Shown here piece by piece: positions 1 to 10,984 of a stretch of 64,000 bases of DNA. Origin of the DNA: Acanthosepion pharaonis (Eukaryota; Mollusca; Cephalopoda; Sepiida; Sepiidae). The position numbers and the translations under genes were made by a program. The notes under the pieces are model-generated. The model made no database searches. It worked only from the letters and a program-made list of their open reading frames with translations, and was not told the origin of the DNA. The DNA is taken from positions 2,606,501-2,670,500 of the forward strand of contig CAHIKZ030004296.1 in assembly GCA_903632075.3 (NCBI GenBank), given 5' to 3'. The number at the start of each line of letters is the position of its first letter. Within the stretch, counting starts at the first letter, position 1.

Positions 1-370
1 TCGTCAGGAATAAGAAACAGAAACAAAAAGAAATAAATTCTGGTATTTTCAATTTCGTGTAGTGGGATTCTCATTGGTCAGTCAGGTACGTATTACATAC
101 ATATAGTTTTATCTACGCTTATAATGCACATGATACATGACTGACCAATGAAAATCAAACCACACAAAATTCTGTTACACCTCTCTCTAGAGCTTTCAGA
201 CATTTCCCTCTCACACTTGTTTCCCACTCTCACACATACACTTTCACTAAAATTTTATTTTTTATACCGGGAGTTATATTTTCCGATTACTTTTTGAATT
301 TGTAGGTCTGATGAATTGGATCGTGATTACGATTCCAATGTAATAAATTATAATCATGGAATATTAGTGT
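1..370. other. Non-coding sequence with a short hairpin
   Basis: No gene is seen. A 13-14 bp inverted pair (CATTGGTCAGTCA near 72-84 and its complement near 137-149) brackets about 50 bases, so the region can fold as a hairpin. The 'catgactgac' half resembles the end of the SINE family seen at 32-35 kb, which suggests a remnant of that repeat. Confidence 0.4.
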
Positions 371-383
371 TTGAGCCTTTTTC

Positions 384-385
<2 letters not shown>

Positions 386-442
<57 letters not shown>
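386..442. repeat. (AT)n microsatellite
   Basis: An uninterrupted AT dinucleotide run. Any open frame through it is low-complexity and not a gene. Confidence 0.95.
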
Positions 443-445
<3 letters not shown>

Positions 446-728
446 GTTGGATTGATGTGAGTTTGTGACCTTGGGTTTCACGCTTTTGCGATCGTCAGAC
501 AAACTGATTAATTTTTTAAAATTTTGGGTTTATGTACATAGCGTGTATTGGTGTTATTATGGAAGTGGGGGGGGAACGTAGTTGTGATGTCATCGTGCTA
601 ACGCAAACATCGATGTATGTTCATACGCCCAATGTAGTCCGCAGACACACATACACACTTGGTCGTCCGTCGGGTTTCATACATATGCGGACAGTTTCGG
701 ATTTGACATATTTATGTATACACACACT

Positions 729-732
<4 letters not shown>

Positions 733-815
<83 letters not shown>
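733..815. repeat. (CA)n microsatellite
   Basis: About 40 copies of CA. Open frames on both strands are simply His/Thr or Cys/Val repeats. Confidence 0.95.
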
Positions 816-816
<1 letters not shown>

Positions 817-899
817 CATATTCATACTAGCGAAAATCATATACAAAACTTTTTAAAAAATCTTAAATTAACCTTCGAGAAAAAAAATTTGCTCTAAAC

Positions 900-1375
900 T
901 TGGCTGATTTATTAGAACGTTCACTTTCTGACCATGAAACACAGGTTCGAATCCTAACATGGTCGATATGTTAGTAAGGTGATGTTGTCGGCTTGGGGCT
1001 TGGGGCGAGGAAATCGATTCCAATGTGTGTCACTTTTGAAAAGAGCCTGAAAACGATAGCACAGATTTACTGAGGCCTTATGAGTGGAATTTGGTGGGCG
1101 AAGCTGTGTGTATGCCGTCGATGACTGTGCTCGTTTGCACGAAATCATAAGTCATTGTGATCGAGGCTTTGAGCGTCCTGGTCTTGCCAAACCTTTTGAA
1201 CACGTCAGACTATGTACCTTCTTCAAGAAACTGTAACTAAGGTCCTCTCAGCATAGTTGCAGTATAAAACAGAGGTGAACTGTGTCGTTTTTGAACAACC
1301 ACAAACGTGCCTGAGCAAGCATCTTCAACGGCTAGCCGTCCTATCAAGTGTCTCTTCTCAGAAACTAGTATCCAA
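900..1375 (+). mobile_element. tRNA-derived SINE (family B), copy 1
   Basis: The head reads like a class II tRNA: 'ttagaacgttcactttctga' followed by a B-box-like GGTTCGAATCC at about 943-953. The body (to 'ctgtaactaaggtcctctcagcatag' and 'acgtgcctgagc') is shared with the copy at 1444-1890 and with copies at 10985-11330 and 12583-12790. The A-box is degraded. It lies head-to-tail with copy 2, separated by a microsatellite. Confidence 0.7.
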
Positions 1376-1380
1376 GCAGC

Positions 1381-1446
1381 ATGTATGTATGTATGTATGT
1401 ATGTATGTATGTATGTATGTATGTATGTGTGTGTGTGTGTGTGTGT
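1381..1446. repeat. (TGTA)n(TG)n microsatellite
   Basis: Twelve or so TGTA units pass into TG units between two tandem SINE copies. It probably grew from the tail of the upstream SINE. Confidence 0.95.
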
Positions 1447-1890
1447 GGCCGAGTGGTTAGAACGTTCGCTTTCTGACCATGATACCCGGGTTCGAATCTG
1501 TTGTCAAGTTGTCAAGAAGGCGACTTCTTGATGTTATCAGACTGGATTGAGGTCGATCCCAGCGTGCGGCACCTTTGGAAAGTGACTGAAACCTATATCA
1601 CGGGTTGACCCAAGCCTTGTGTGTGAAACTGGATACACGGAATTCTTGTGGGCCGTCGCTAGCTGTGCTAGCACGAAGCCACAAGTCATCGTGGCCGATG
1701 GCTTGAGCGTGTTGGCCTTATTCAAATTGATGATCACGCCAGATAACAGGCTCTATCCCAGAAACTATAACTAAGGTCTGCTCAGTGTAGTTGCAGTATA
1801 AACAACATGTGGGTTCTGTGGGTGTGAGCTAACACAAACGTGCCTGAGCGAGTGTCTGCAATAGGGATTGGCTAGCCTCAGTGGCCAGCT
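1444..1890 (+). mobile_element. tRNA-derived SINE (family B), copy 2
   Basis: The best preserved copy. The A-box-like TGGCCGAGTGG (about 1446-1456) and B-box-like GGGTTCGAATC (about 1489-1499) are spaced as in a Ser/Leu-like tRNA. The body and the 3' segment 'acacaaacgtgcctgagcg' match copy 1. RNA polymerase III transcription would start from this head. Confidence 0.8.
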
Positions 1891-2000
1891 ATTACGTGTT
1901 ATAAGAAGAGAAAGAGACAAATTAACCTAAATACATATATAAAAAGCAGGTGATTGACAATTATTCTCGTTATGATAAGACAAAAACAAGAAACGTTAAT

Positions 2001-2770
2001 TTAGAATAAAAGAAATAAAAATAAAAAGTTTTTTAAAGCACCCGCCCCTAAGCAAGGCGGGAGTGTCACTAGTACGCAAGGGGTTACAGAGAGTGAGAGT
2101 AAGAGTAAAGAGGAGTGTTTGGGAAAAGGATAAAGAGAAGGACAGGGATCAAGGTAAAGGCACCAGAAGATGTCGATTGACATTACATTTGAATATTTGA
2201 AGATTATAGCTATCAGGGCAGCAAGTGGTAGAAAAGGAGTTCCACTAGCGGGAGGTGCAAGATAAGAAGCTGTTAGAGTAGAAGAAACGGCTACATTTAA
2301 CCGTTTCGACAGTGAAAGGATGAGACCAAGATGCCAACCTAGTACCACGCTTAAATTCATGCAGTTTGGGAATCAGTGAAAGTAGCTCGTCGGAGCAGTT
2401 GCCATGAAAGTACTTGTAGAAAAGACAGAGAGAAGCCACAGCACGTCTTTCAGATAGCGACTGCAGACGGGATGCCAGATCAGGAGCAACCACGTTGCAT
2501 ATCCATCTCTGGATTTTGTTGAGGATCTTGAGATGAACAGCGGGAGCATTGACCATATATGGCAGCAATATTCCATGCAAGGACGAATGGTTGATTTGTA
2601 GATTTGAAGGATGGACTCAGGCGAGAAAAACCTTCTGTCGCGCCACAAAGAACCAAGCTTCCTTGCAGTAGATGAAGCTATAGATTCAATGTAGTTGTTC
2701 CACTTCAGGTCAGTGGTTAGCGTGATACCAAGCAGGCGCAGAGAGGCGCTTTCGTTGGAGGCAGGCAGGT
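2001..2770 (-). pseudogene. Non-LTR retrotransposon (Jockey/CR1-like), reverse transcriptase C-terminal end
   Basis: Several overlapping minus-strand frames together show the C-terminal region of a LINE reverse transcriptase. 2648-2373 carries 'ILQIYKSTIRPCMEYCCHIW', a thumb/connection motif of this class. 2580-2245 continues with 'ASLCLFYKYFHGNCSDE' and 'HPFTVETVKCSRF', and the 3' end reaches about 2001. The frame changes between the pieces, so this is a 5'-truncated, frameshifted dead copy. The same C-terminal module occurs at 61860-62210 and, more diverged, at 39082-39445. Confidence 0.8.
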
Positions 2771-2883
2771 TTCTCTATGGTGGTGAAAAAGTATGGAAAT
2801 TTGAATCTTTACGAAATGGTCAGCGAAAAAAAAAAAGATATTCTTTGAGTAGTTATCAAACTGGTTTGAACTGCTTGTAAAAC

Positions 2884-3094
2884 TACAGTGTGGTCCGAAA
2901 GTCTTGCCACACCCTGCCAAAAAGTAATGAGAACAATAGTAATACAGTTAATACAACGCACATGTACTGGATTCAGTTTATTCGCTTTCATTAATGTTGT
3001 CACACACCGAGAAGGCCTGTATGAGCTTGTGTCGGCCATCTGAAATAAAGAATTAAATTCTGTAGGGGTGACAAGACTTTCGGGCCATCCTGTA
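2884..3094. mobile_element. Mariner-type MITE
   Basis: Imperfect terminal inverted repeats of about 30 bp begin TACAGTGTGGTCCGAAAGTC on the left and, read from the right end, TACAGGATGGCCCGAAAGTC. Both ends abut TA, the Tc1/mariner target. At 211 bp it has no room for a transposase and is a deletion derivative, apparently related to the element at 3371-3742. Confidence 0.7.
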
Positions 3095-3239
3095 TATAGC
3101 ACCTTTTGTGCTGAACCTACGCAACCAATTTCTACATGAGATATTCCCCATTCTTTATTTTACAAGAAGTACAAAGACTTCCACATCAAAAGTTGTTTTT
3201 CGTTTAGTTTTTTTGTTCGTCAGATGTTCATTATGTGGA

Positions 3240-3355
3240 TATGCGGCTGGTGTAACGATCAGATGCTCAGAACGAGAAATCAGCGAGCCGAGTTCCAATT
3301 ACGGTCGAGATCATTGCATTCACTTTCGCACAAATAACTTTTCTTCATGTAATTG
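3240..3355 (+). mobile_element. SINE fragment (family A)
   Basis: The stretch 'gcgagccgagttccaatta' through 'cattgcattcactttcg' matches the B-box and following region of the family A SINE at 34906-35173. Both ends are lost. Confidence 0.5.
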
Positions 3356-3370
3356 AGTAGTTATCAACTG

Positions 3371-3742
3371 TACAGGGTGGTATTAAAGTCTTGTCACTCC
3401 CTGCTAAAAAAAGAAAATGAAAACAATAGATGAACCAATAATACGGTAAATACAAAATACATCTACTGGATTCAGTTTATTCACTTTCATTGACGCTGTC
3501 ACGCATCGAGAATGTTTCTATGAATCTTATCATTTTCGTGGCACAAAATGATGCGGCGCCATGTCCTGCTTGATATTTTACGAATCTGTGCTTTGATGAT
3601 TGTTGCAAAGGCTCTTTGAACGGCGTCCTTCAACTGATGGGTATTCTGGTATCGTTCATGTGAAACCCTCTCCTTGATAATACCCCACAGAGCGTTGAAA
3701 TAGAAAATTATGTGATGGTGACAAGACTTTTGGACCCCTGTA
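3371..3742 (-). pseudogene. Tc1/mariner-like element with transposase C-terminal remnant
   Basis: Terminal inverted repeats start TACAGGGTGGTATTAAAGTC on the left and TACAGGGGTCCAAAAGTC read from the right, with TA at both ends. On the minus strand the interior (about 3500-3710) reads as the C-terminal part of an IS630/mariner transposase, including a 'LWGIIKERVSHERYQNTHQL' segment (the 'W-G-I-L-K-x-V' region that follows the third catalytic Asp). The DDE core itself is missing, so the copy is defective. Confidence 0.65.
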
Positions 3743-3844
3743 GATCGATTTGAAATGGATATTAGAATATTCTAGACTTTATACTTTGCGCAAACGGCCT
3801 GCATTCAAAATAGAAAATGAGTAGACACACAAGAATAGAAAGGG

Positions 3845-4745
3845 AGCGTGAGACAAGGATCTCCCCAGATTTATTCAACCTTTACAGGAGAATTGGAGAC
3901 CCTACCAGGAGATATTATCAGTGTGTATAATATCAATAATATAAGATACGCAGACGACACTGTTGATGGCCGACTCGAAAAGAAAACTAAACTACAGTAG
4001 CTTCTAGACAGGGTTGTAGAAGTAAAAAAAAAGTAGGAAAAAGGACTAACTAACCATTCACTATAAGAAGACAAAAAGTAATCATCAACAGGAGAAAATG
4101 CACAAGATTCGAGCTACAAATTGGAGAATTCAATATCAAGCAAGGGCGGGAGTTTAAATATCTCTGAAACGTTTTAACATAGGATAAAAAAATGCGGCAC
4201 CGAGATCCGAACACACATTGGACTAGCGGAAGATGCCTTCCAAAAGCCAAGCAAGGCGCTGAGAAACGGGAAAAAATCATTAAAAACAAAGAAAAGAGTG
4301 TAGGATTTCTATGTGGTGCCCATCCTCTCATATGACAGTTAATTCTGAACAATCTCTTCACGGATGAGAGGAAAACTAGAGGGAGCAAAAATCTGGTTCT
4401 ACAGAAGGATGCTGAGAATTCCACGGATGGTGCGAGTAAGCAACAAGAATGTCTTAAAGAAAATGGCAACGAAAAGGATACTTATACTCAGAATTAGGAA
4501 AAAGCAACTGAAATTCTTTAAGCACATAATGAGGAATGAGGTCTTGGAAAAGTTTAACCCCTAATATTGAAGTCAAGTGATATAGGGGAAGGCAGCGAGC
4601 CACTTAACTGACGAAATTGTGTGAATATATAGCGGAGTGGTGTGTGCGCGCTTTAGCAAAGGAGGAAAAACGGCTAAGAGCCACAAAGGATAGGAAGTTG
4701 TGGAGAGCGGTGATCGCCAATGTCTTAAAGAGACGCGACACATAG
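3845..4745 (+). pseudogene. Non-LTR retrotransposon RT C-terminal half (second LINE type)
   Basis: Plus-strand frames show RT motif C as 'IRYADDTV' near 3940-3965, then 'FKYL' (about 4150), 'RMLRIPRMVRVSNKNVLKKM' (about 4405-4465), 'KKQLKFFKHIMRNE' and finally 'LLRATKDRKLWRAVIANVLK' ending near 4740. This is palm-to-C-terminus of a LINE ORF2. Several frameshifts and stops break it. The C-terminal ~45 codons are the same module amplified as a satellite at 27076-28210. It abuts the receptor exon that ends at 4761. Confidence 0.75.
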
Positions 4746-4760
4746 AAGAAGAATATTTAC

Positions 4761-4960
4761 CAAGTGAATGACTTCGCCGAGGGTTTCATTTTTAAGAATC
4801 ACAAGAAATTGCTTTGGCGACAGACTCTTTTGGTTCAACGAAATGAATTTGGCAAAGATCTTTTCTTTGTAATCGGCGGAGGTCGAGTCGATTGCATACA
4901 ACGAGGATTTGACGAATCTCTCCGACAATTCTTCCATAATTGACAGAAGTTCCGTTACAC
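4761..4960 (-). CDS. Glutamate-receptor-like gene, coding exon 3 (partial gene)
   Basis: A 200-bp exon. The acceptor 'ctgtctcttcgcag' ends at 4961 and the donor GTAAAT begins at 4760. It enters in phase 1, matching the donor of the exon at 10065-10301, and leaves in phase 0. It encodes 'GVTELLSIMEELSERF...' to '...FLVILKNETLGEVIHL' (67 residues). After the preceding exon's 'IIYDNS' strand this reads as the helix and next strand ('FLVIL') of a type-1 periplasmic-binding fold, as in the extracellular amino-terminal domain of ionotropic glutamate receptors. Which iGluR class cannot be decided; delta-like or kainate-like are possible, and another ANF-receptor-fold protein is the alternative. Further exons must lie left of this window. 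Confidence 0.65.
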
Positions 4961-4961
4961 C

Positions 4962-6343
4962 TGCGAAGAGACAGTTCAAAAATATGTGTTGATCAAACAA
5001 TGAGAAAATGATGTTAAAATTAATTTTGTTGAAAATATGTTGTTTTTTTTTTCTTTTAATTGTTCAATAAATTTACTTCGATTGTCTTCTGGGTTTAAAA
5101 TTCGAGTATTTGCTCGGGTGAAATTAGGGCAAAGAGTAGCGTTGCGCGCCATAGCTGTTAATTAATTAATTAATCATGTTTTAAATGTCTAATTTGTTTT
5201 AATTGGCCCAGTTGAGTAGCCAACGAGATCAGCGGAACTCACACCTTTGATTGTTTTCTGTGGAGCGATTGGAAATCAGTTGTTTCAGACGCGTTCAAGA
5301 AATATTGAGGAACTTTCAAAAAAAAAAAAAGAATAAAATATGAATGCAGTAAAATGACTGATGAAATCGTCCGACATATTAACTAATAATATAGGCACAA
5401 AAGTGAAATGTGTTTTGAAAAAGAAGAAAGATATTTTGAGCAGCACATATAACAATTAAATAACTAGCAAATAAAATCTTCATGTGTAATTATACTTTTA
5501 ATAAATTATCTCCATGGTGAGCGACTTTTGCTGTATATCAAGAAAAGGTAGCATTTATTTGTATCCCCGCATCTCACAAAATGTGAATTAAGGTTGAATT
5601 TAATGAGCGATTTCGGTAGCTATATAAAAATTGCTCAAGCTTCCTCGGCAATTCCACATTTAGGGACGCCCCAGGTGCCGTATAATGACCCCAGCTCCTT
5701 CAAGAAGGATAGGTACTGCCTGGTGAGGACGTCTCTTTAACGTTTGTTAATTTTAATTTTGAATCCGCCGGCTCGACTGAGCAAAGTTAGTATATATGAA
5801 GGAAAGTTAGTGTAAATATTGTACGCTACACATTCTGTTCTTAGAATCCGATAATTATTCCTGGTATTTTTTTGTGTGTTTATGGCATGAATAGAAATTT
5901 ATGAGATCATCTTTATTCGTAAATTTATTGATGTCATGTTAAACTGTACTGTCACTGATATAAAACTAAGTGTCTATCGTAATAAAAATGATTTCATAAA
6001 TTTCTAATCACACCATAGCAGCAAAATAAAATCCGTAATAATTCTGGGAATCTAAAGAACACTTAGCATTCGTCGTCATCAATATTTACATTAACTTTCT
6101 TTGTTATCATGTTAAGTCTTACGGATAAGGACGTAAAAATAAGACACTATCTTTGTCCCAGATATCAAAATAATGCCTTGAAAATCAGCATTTGAAATCT
6201 TGTTTTTTTTTTAATCGGACACGAACGCCAATCAACGATGCCAGTGAGAAATGTGAAATAACTTCTATTAAAGATTTCCTCGTTCCTTCATATTTCAGTA
6301 TGCAAATCTTCATTCAATTTGAATTTTATAAAGTTCCAAAGAT
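4962..6343. other. Intron sequence without recognised features
   Basis: AT-rich sequence inside the receptor-like gene. A short GC-richer patch near 5640-5745 stands out in base composition but has no recognisable protein or RNA. Confidence 0.4.
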
Positions 6344-6430
6344 GATTACATAATGAGCGCCTTGGCAAGTGTAATGGCTACCCAGAGTATCTGGTCGACT
6401 GTGTAGAGAGTTCGATCCTCACAATGTGCC
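6344..6430 (+). mobile_element. tRNA-like SINE head or tRNA pseudogene
   Basis: A-box-like 'TTGGCAAGTGTAATGG' and B-box-like 'GAGTTCGATCC' are spaced about as in a tRNA. The acceptor ends do not pair convincingly, so a functional tRNA gene is unlikely. Confidence 0.4.
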
Positions 6431-6487
6431 TCATACTTTGACTTTGCGTCGAATTTGTGTTCACTAAACAACTATAGTTACAATTTA

Positions 6488-6514
6488 AATCAACGTTTCT
6501 CAACCGGTTCTACC
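6488..6514. other. hAT-like terminal motif
   Basis: 'ACGTTTCTCAACCGGTTC' resembles the common hAT transposon end (CAGTGTTTCTCAACC). Similar ends occur at about 16737, 17646 and 35276. No transposase is visible. Confidence 0.35.
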
Positions 6515-6760
6515 GGGCGTACTAATGCGCCCTGAAAGGTAACCAGATGCGCCCGGGCGGACTTATGCGCCCTGAAAGGTAGCCAGATGCGCTCGGGCGG
6601 ACTAATGCACCCTGAAAGGTAGCCAGATGCGCCCGGGCGGAATAATGCGCCCTGAAACGTAGCCAGATGCGCACGGGCGGATTAATGCGCCCTGAAAGGT
6701 AACCAGATGCGCCCGGGCGGACTAATGCGCCCTGAAAGGTAGTCAGGTGCGCTCGAAGAT
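6515..6760. repeat. 40-bp GC-rich minisatellite, about six copies
   Basis: The unit 'tgcgccctgaaaggtagcca' + 'gatgcgcccgggcggactaa' repeats at exactly 40 bp with scattered substitutions. It is far richer in GC than its surroundings and lies directly inside a hAT-like end. The minus-strand open frame through it is repeat-encoded. Confidence 0.9.
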
Positions 6761-7424
6761 AACAGAAGCGTAACTTATGAATAATTTTTAAATTTAAAAA
6801 ATCTATTTTTAAAAAAGGTAGAAACACCAAGAACATGGCTCCCATGTCTAAATTAAGATTTTGTTATTTGATATTTTAAACTGGATGCTAAATTCTTTAA
6901 TCTTTAAGAAAGAGTAAATAATCCTTTTTTTTTTTTTTTTGCCTTCCCCAGGAAGTTTAAATCAGTCATTATTGGTCTATCTAAAATGAAATAGGGGATA
7001 CTTCGCAAATCCCTTTAAATAAAAACTATGCTGCTAATCCTCTTTGTGAATGACTAATTTTTATTATCATAATTTAAAGTGAACTCCAGAGTTTTATTTA
7101 TTCTAAAGTACGCCATTTTCTAATGTTTGGATTCTTCGCTGTAATTCTGTCATCTCCAAGATTTGCAGGTGTACAGATTAAGAAGACCAATGCCAGTGTC
7201 AGTTTGATCTTTGATTTCTGGCAGATGCTCTTGTTTTTCCAAATTATTCTTAGTTGTACGACAGCTGCCATTGTTTCTACTTCTTTTGAAATTATTTCAT
7301 TCTAGAGCAGTCGCTGTTTATAAATGTGCCAAGATATTTAAATTAGCTCACGACACTTGACCACTTCCTTTTATTTTTTAAGTCATTTTTATTTTTATAT
7401 ATTCTTTTTTATACATAAAAATAT
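6761..7424. other. AT-rich sequence, nothing recognised
   Basis: No gene or repeat family was recognised; a T-run lies at about 6926-6940. Confidence 0.4.
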
Positions 7425-7525
7425 TTAAGTAAATTCTCTGTTTATAATAAAAAAAGGATGTATAAACATAAAAAATGTCTTTAAAAATATTTGTCGGACT
7501 TTGTCCATTTCATAATGTGTGACGT
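7425..7525 (+). mobile_element. SINE family C tail fragment
   Basis: The segment from 'gtttataataaaaaaaggatg' to 'cggactttgtccatttcata' matches the 3' part of the family C copies at 7630-7885 and 14807-15060. Confidence 0.6.
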
Positions 7526-7629
7526 CATTTGTTTACATTTGGATACGCATTGAGCAGATATGAATGTACGTGAGAGAATCATGGAAGATTGTAGTTTAAA
7601 AACAGTAAAATCGACCTTGCTAACCGAAC

Positions 7630-7885
7630 TCTCCTCTGTGGCGAAATCGGTAAAAGCACGTCAGGCTATATGACGGTTCCGTATAGGATACAGGTTCGAT
7701 TCCTGTCGGAGGACGCATATTGTCTATGAAAATTTCTCGGACATTCAGGCCGGTAAACGTTGTTAATACAGTTTATTATAAACAGAGCATTTACTTAAAT
7801 ATTTATATATTTAAAAAAAGAATGTATAAACATAAAAATATCTTTAAAAATATTTGTCGGACTTTGTCCATTTCATAATATGTGA
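7630..7885 (+). mobile_element. tRNA-derived SINE (family C), copy 1
   Basis: The head has a tRNA-like acceptor pair (TCCTCTG ... CGGAGGA), a long variable arm 'gttccgtataggatac' and B-box GGTTCGATTCC. The tail ends 'ttgtcggactttgtccattt'. The arrangement is shared with 14807-15060. Confidence 0.75.
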
Positions 7886-7994
7886 CTTCCTTTTATCTTT
7901 GTTCTCATGATTTTTTTCCGGCATTAATCTTCATGCCATATCTGAAGATTAACTAGCGAAGACTCCAAGCCTTGTAAAATGCTACAGAACCAAT

Positions 7995-8240
7995 TTAGGT
8001 ATCTCCTACGTAGTTCGCGTTACAAATGACACAGTGCGAGACAAAAGTATCAGGTCCACTGGAACACCTGAAAATTCCTGACAACAAAAGAAAGTTGAAA
8101 TCGTATGGACACGTCATAAGAGCCACTAATTTGTTCGGGTTTGGTACCTTTCGTCGTCGCCCATTTGGCATCGCTGATTCGGCGTCAGAAAAATAATCGG
8201 ACAATTCGGCACAGGCGTCAGACTGTTTCGACGTCACTGT
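7995..8240 (-). other. Coding-like open frame of unknown nature
   Basis: A minus-strand frame reads '...CAELSDYFSDAESAMPNG' and on. A possible acceptor ('cttctag', about 8250) and donor ('AAAG|GTACC', about 8150) flank a 99-bp core. If spliced between the receptor exons in phase 1 it would introduce a stop, so it is not a good exon of that gene. No family recognised; may be chance. Confidence 0.2.
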
Positions 8241-8720
8241 CTTTGACTAGAAGCACCCCCTAAAAAAGGATAAAAGTATTGAAAACACCCAACTTTCAAT
8301 ATGACTTTTTATTCATTTAGGGAATTAAGGATCCTATTAAAATACAAATGGAATGATTAATGGAATAATGTAAATTAAAATTAAATGAAAAACTAAAATT
8401 AAAATGGAATAATGTAAATTAAAAGTAAATTAAAAACTTAAAAATATTGTATTTAAAAAAATTTAAAAAACTTAGTAAAGGTATTTACTCTTAGAAATTA
8501 CTTCTTCATTTCGTAATTATAAACAACACGCTTTAGGAATTTAATAGCATCGAATGATTCAACTTCCGTCTTGCTCGTTGCGTCAAAAATAAGAAGGTAT
8601 CCATCATGTATCACTTTGTTTCTTCCAAGTTTTTATAAAACATTTGCTTCCATTTGGAATAAAAAGGATTTGACGAATGAAAAAATATGAAGCTGCACTG
8701 AAGGAAATATAATATAAAAA
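8241..8720. other. AT-rich intron sequence
   Basis: Short repeated A/T-rich phrases ('aatggaataatgtaaattaa' twice near 8360-8420). Nothing else recognised. Confidence 0.4.
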
Positions 8721-9493
8721 TACCTCCAACTGATCTTTTTCTTAAATTTAAAAATACCTCCAACTGCTACTTTTCCTAAATATAAAAATGCCTCCAACAA
8801 CTCTTTTTCTTAAATATAAAATGCCTCCAACTACTCCTTTTCTTAAATATGAAAATGCCTCCAACTACTCCTTTTCTTAAATATGAAAATGCATCCAACT
8901 ACTGCTTTTCTTAAATATAAGAATGCCTCCAACTACTCCTTTTCTTAAATATAAGAATGCCTCCAACTACTCTTTTTCTTAAATATAAAAATGCCTCCAA
9001 CTACTGCTTTTCTTAAATATAAGAATGCCTCCAACTACTCCTTTTCTTAAATATAAGAATGCCTCCAACTACTCCTTTTCTTAAATATAACAATGCCTCC
9101 AACTACTCTTTTTCTTAAATATGAAAATGCCTCCAACTACTCCTTTTCTTAAATATAAGAATGCCTCCAACTACTCCTTTTCTTAAATATGAAAATGCCT
9201 CCAACTACTCCTTTTCTTAAATATAAGAATGCCTACAACTACTCCTTTTCTTAAATATAAGAATGCCTCCAACTACTCCTTTTCTTACATATAAAAATGC
9301 CTCCAACTACTCGTTTTCTTAAATATCAAAATGCCTCCAACTACTCCTTTTCTTAAATATGAAAATGCCTCCAACTACTCCTTTTCTTAAATATAAGAAT
9401 GCCTCCAACTACTCCTTTTCTTAAATATGAAAATGCCTCCAACTATTCTTTTTCTTAAATTTAAAAATGCCTCCAACTACTCCTTTTCTTAAA
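8721..9493. repeat. 34-bp minisatellite, about 23 copies
   Basis: The unit 'cctccaactactccttttct' + 'taaatataagaatg' repeats in tandem with point differences (ataaaaa, atgaaaa and ataagaa variants alternate). The first copies are the most diverged, as expected at an array edge. No coding potential. Confidence 0.95.
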
Positions 9494-9547
9494 TTGGACT
9501 ATTCGAGCAAATTTGAGTATAACGACGAGGTACTAATTTGACTACTA

Positions 9548-9660
9548 AACGAGAGAGAGAGAGGGGGGGAGAAAGCGAAAGAGGGGGAGAAAGAGAGAGC
9601 GAAAGAGAAAGAGAGAGGGGAGAAAGGGAAAGAGAGAGAGAGAGTGAGCGAGAGAGCAAA
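9548..9660. repeat. GA-rich low-complexity tract
   Basis: Runs of GAGA and GAAA with G-runs. Simple sequence only. Confidence 0.9.
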
Positions 9661-9764
9661 TTTGACTATAACGACGAAGTAGTAATCTGATGCCTAATCG
9701 TCCCTCTGCCGAGAAAGTTCCTATGTCGACTCGGCAACACCAAATGGGCTACGCCGGAACGTTC

Positions 9765-9935
9765 CATTCCCTGTCTGTTCACTGTCATCCTACAAGATAC
9801 AGACAAGGAAGAAAATGGACTGACAACGTACCAGAGATTCAGATATTGGCACTCAACCAAGATATATGGAGGGAAGTGATCAACTGCTGAGATGCGCAGG
9901 GGCCCGACAACCACACCCGGTCATGGGATACGATG
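9765..9935 (+). pseudogene. LINE ORF2 C-terminal remnant
   Basis: The plus frame ending at 9890 contains 'RQGRKWTDNVPEIQ' and 'DIWREVINC', which resembles the 'RQRK-W-DN-I-EW...R-W-R-L-V' end of LINE ORF2 proteins. Too short and decayed to place in a clade. Confidence 0.4.
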
Positions 9936-10064
9936 ATGGTGATATCTTCTAAAATCACGTTATATTCTGCTTCTGTGTCATTGATTACTAATGTTTTTAA
10001 TTAACCTCTTCGCAATTACACTCTTTTAGTAAGGTCGATGAAAATCGAGAATGTATAAACTTAC

Positions 10065-10301
10065 CCAACGAATTATCGTAAATGATGTTCACCTCTGACC
10101 ATTTTAATCTCTGGATAATGTCTGCAATGGCAACGTATTTCAATCCAGTGTTTACGTAGGGTTTCGACTCACTGCAATGGTCGAGTGTAAGGAAAATGCT
10201 CGGTGCGCTGACAGGATGCACCTTTTGAGGCAGAAAATCTAATGTTTGACATGTGACAACCCATAAAATAAATTGCACGTTTTCTCCAAGCAACGGTCCA
10301 A
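10065..10301 (-). CDS. Glutamate-receptor-like gene, coding exon 2
   Basis: A 237-bp (79-codon) exon. The acceptor 'tttctgttttttcag' precedes 10301 and the donor GTAAGTTT starts at 10064; it enters and leaves in phase 1, so it fits both neighbouring exons. It encodes 'VGPLLGENVQFILWV...' then '...SAPSIFLTLDHCSES...', 'YVNTGLKYVAIADIIQRLKW' and 'SEVNIIYDNSLG'. The order of an N-terminal strand, a 'Y.....A.adi...l.W..v.iIYD.s' helix-strand block and the following exon matches the amino-terminal (LIVBP/ANF-receptor-like) domain of ionotropic glutamate receptors. The product would be an extracellular part of a ligand-gated channel. Family is fairly sure; subtype is not. Confidence 0.7.
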
Positions 10302-10375
10302 CTGAAAAAACAGAAAATGAGATAATCAATTGATATTTATTATTTCTCTCTCTTTCTTTCTCTCTGTCTCTTACT

Positions 10376-10660
10376 CAGTCAGTTATGTGCCATACGTGAT
10401 ACATGCTTAGGCGATCATGTATCTTACGATACATGACTGACAAGGCAGATTTTTTCCCGCCGTAGGTTGTCATTTATTTCTGCGGTAGACCAGTTGCCAT
10501 CCAAGGCTATAGAACCCGGTCTATCCTGCTATTTACCCATAGCTGGTGGGAGAAGAAGAGGATTCATACCTTTCTCAAGGGTATTAGAACGTAAGTTAAT
10601 GTAATGGATTCGACTGGAATTCGAACTCGGCTCACCGCTAACCATTACTCCACTCACTGT
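10376..10660 (-). mobile_element. SINE family A copy
   Basis: Read on the minus strand: 'gagtaatgg', B-box-like GAGTTCGAATTCC, 'gggtaaatagcaggatagac', 'ctatagccttggatggcaac' and the terminal hairpin 'cgtaagatacatgatcgcc' ending 'gcacataactgactg'. The same order occurs at 32306-32605 and 34906-35173. Confidence 0.75.
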
Positions 10661-10664
10661 TTAA

Positions 10665-10697
10665 ATGTCTCACACCTTCTTTCTCTATCTCTTTTTT

Positions 10698-10728
<31 letters not shown>

Positions 10729-10975
10729 TTCTCTCACTCACTATTTCAATTTCACACTCCCTCTTTCTCTATCCCTTCCTCTCTCACTTTCATTTCTTAG
10801 CCTCTTTTCTATCTCTTTCCCTCTCTTTCTCTCTCTTTCTCTCACTCACTCTTTCAATTTCTCACTCTCTCTTTTTTATCCCTGTCTCTCTTTTTCACTC
10901 TTTCATTTCTCACTATCTTTTCTCTCGCTCTCTCTTTTTCTCTTTCTCTCCTTCTTCGTCTGTCTTTCTCTCTAG
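10665..10975. repeat. CT-rich low-complexity tract
   Basis: Imperfect (CTTT)n/(TC)n with a diffuse larger repeat ('ctctttctctcactcact' recurs). Serine/phenylalanine/leucine frames across it are spurious. Confidence 0.9.
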
Positions 10976-10984
10976 CGACACACA

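Noticed and set aside
532..897. His/Thr and Cys/Val frames over the CA array
   Set aside because: Pure microsatellite translation.
8721..9493. CRISPR array (regular 34-bp repeats)
   Set aside because: There are no unique spacers; the units are contiguous tandem copies in an animal genome.
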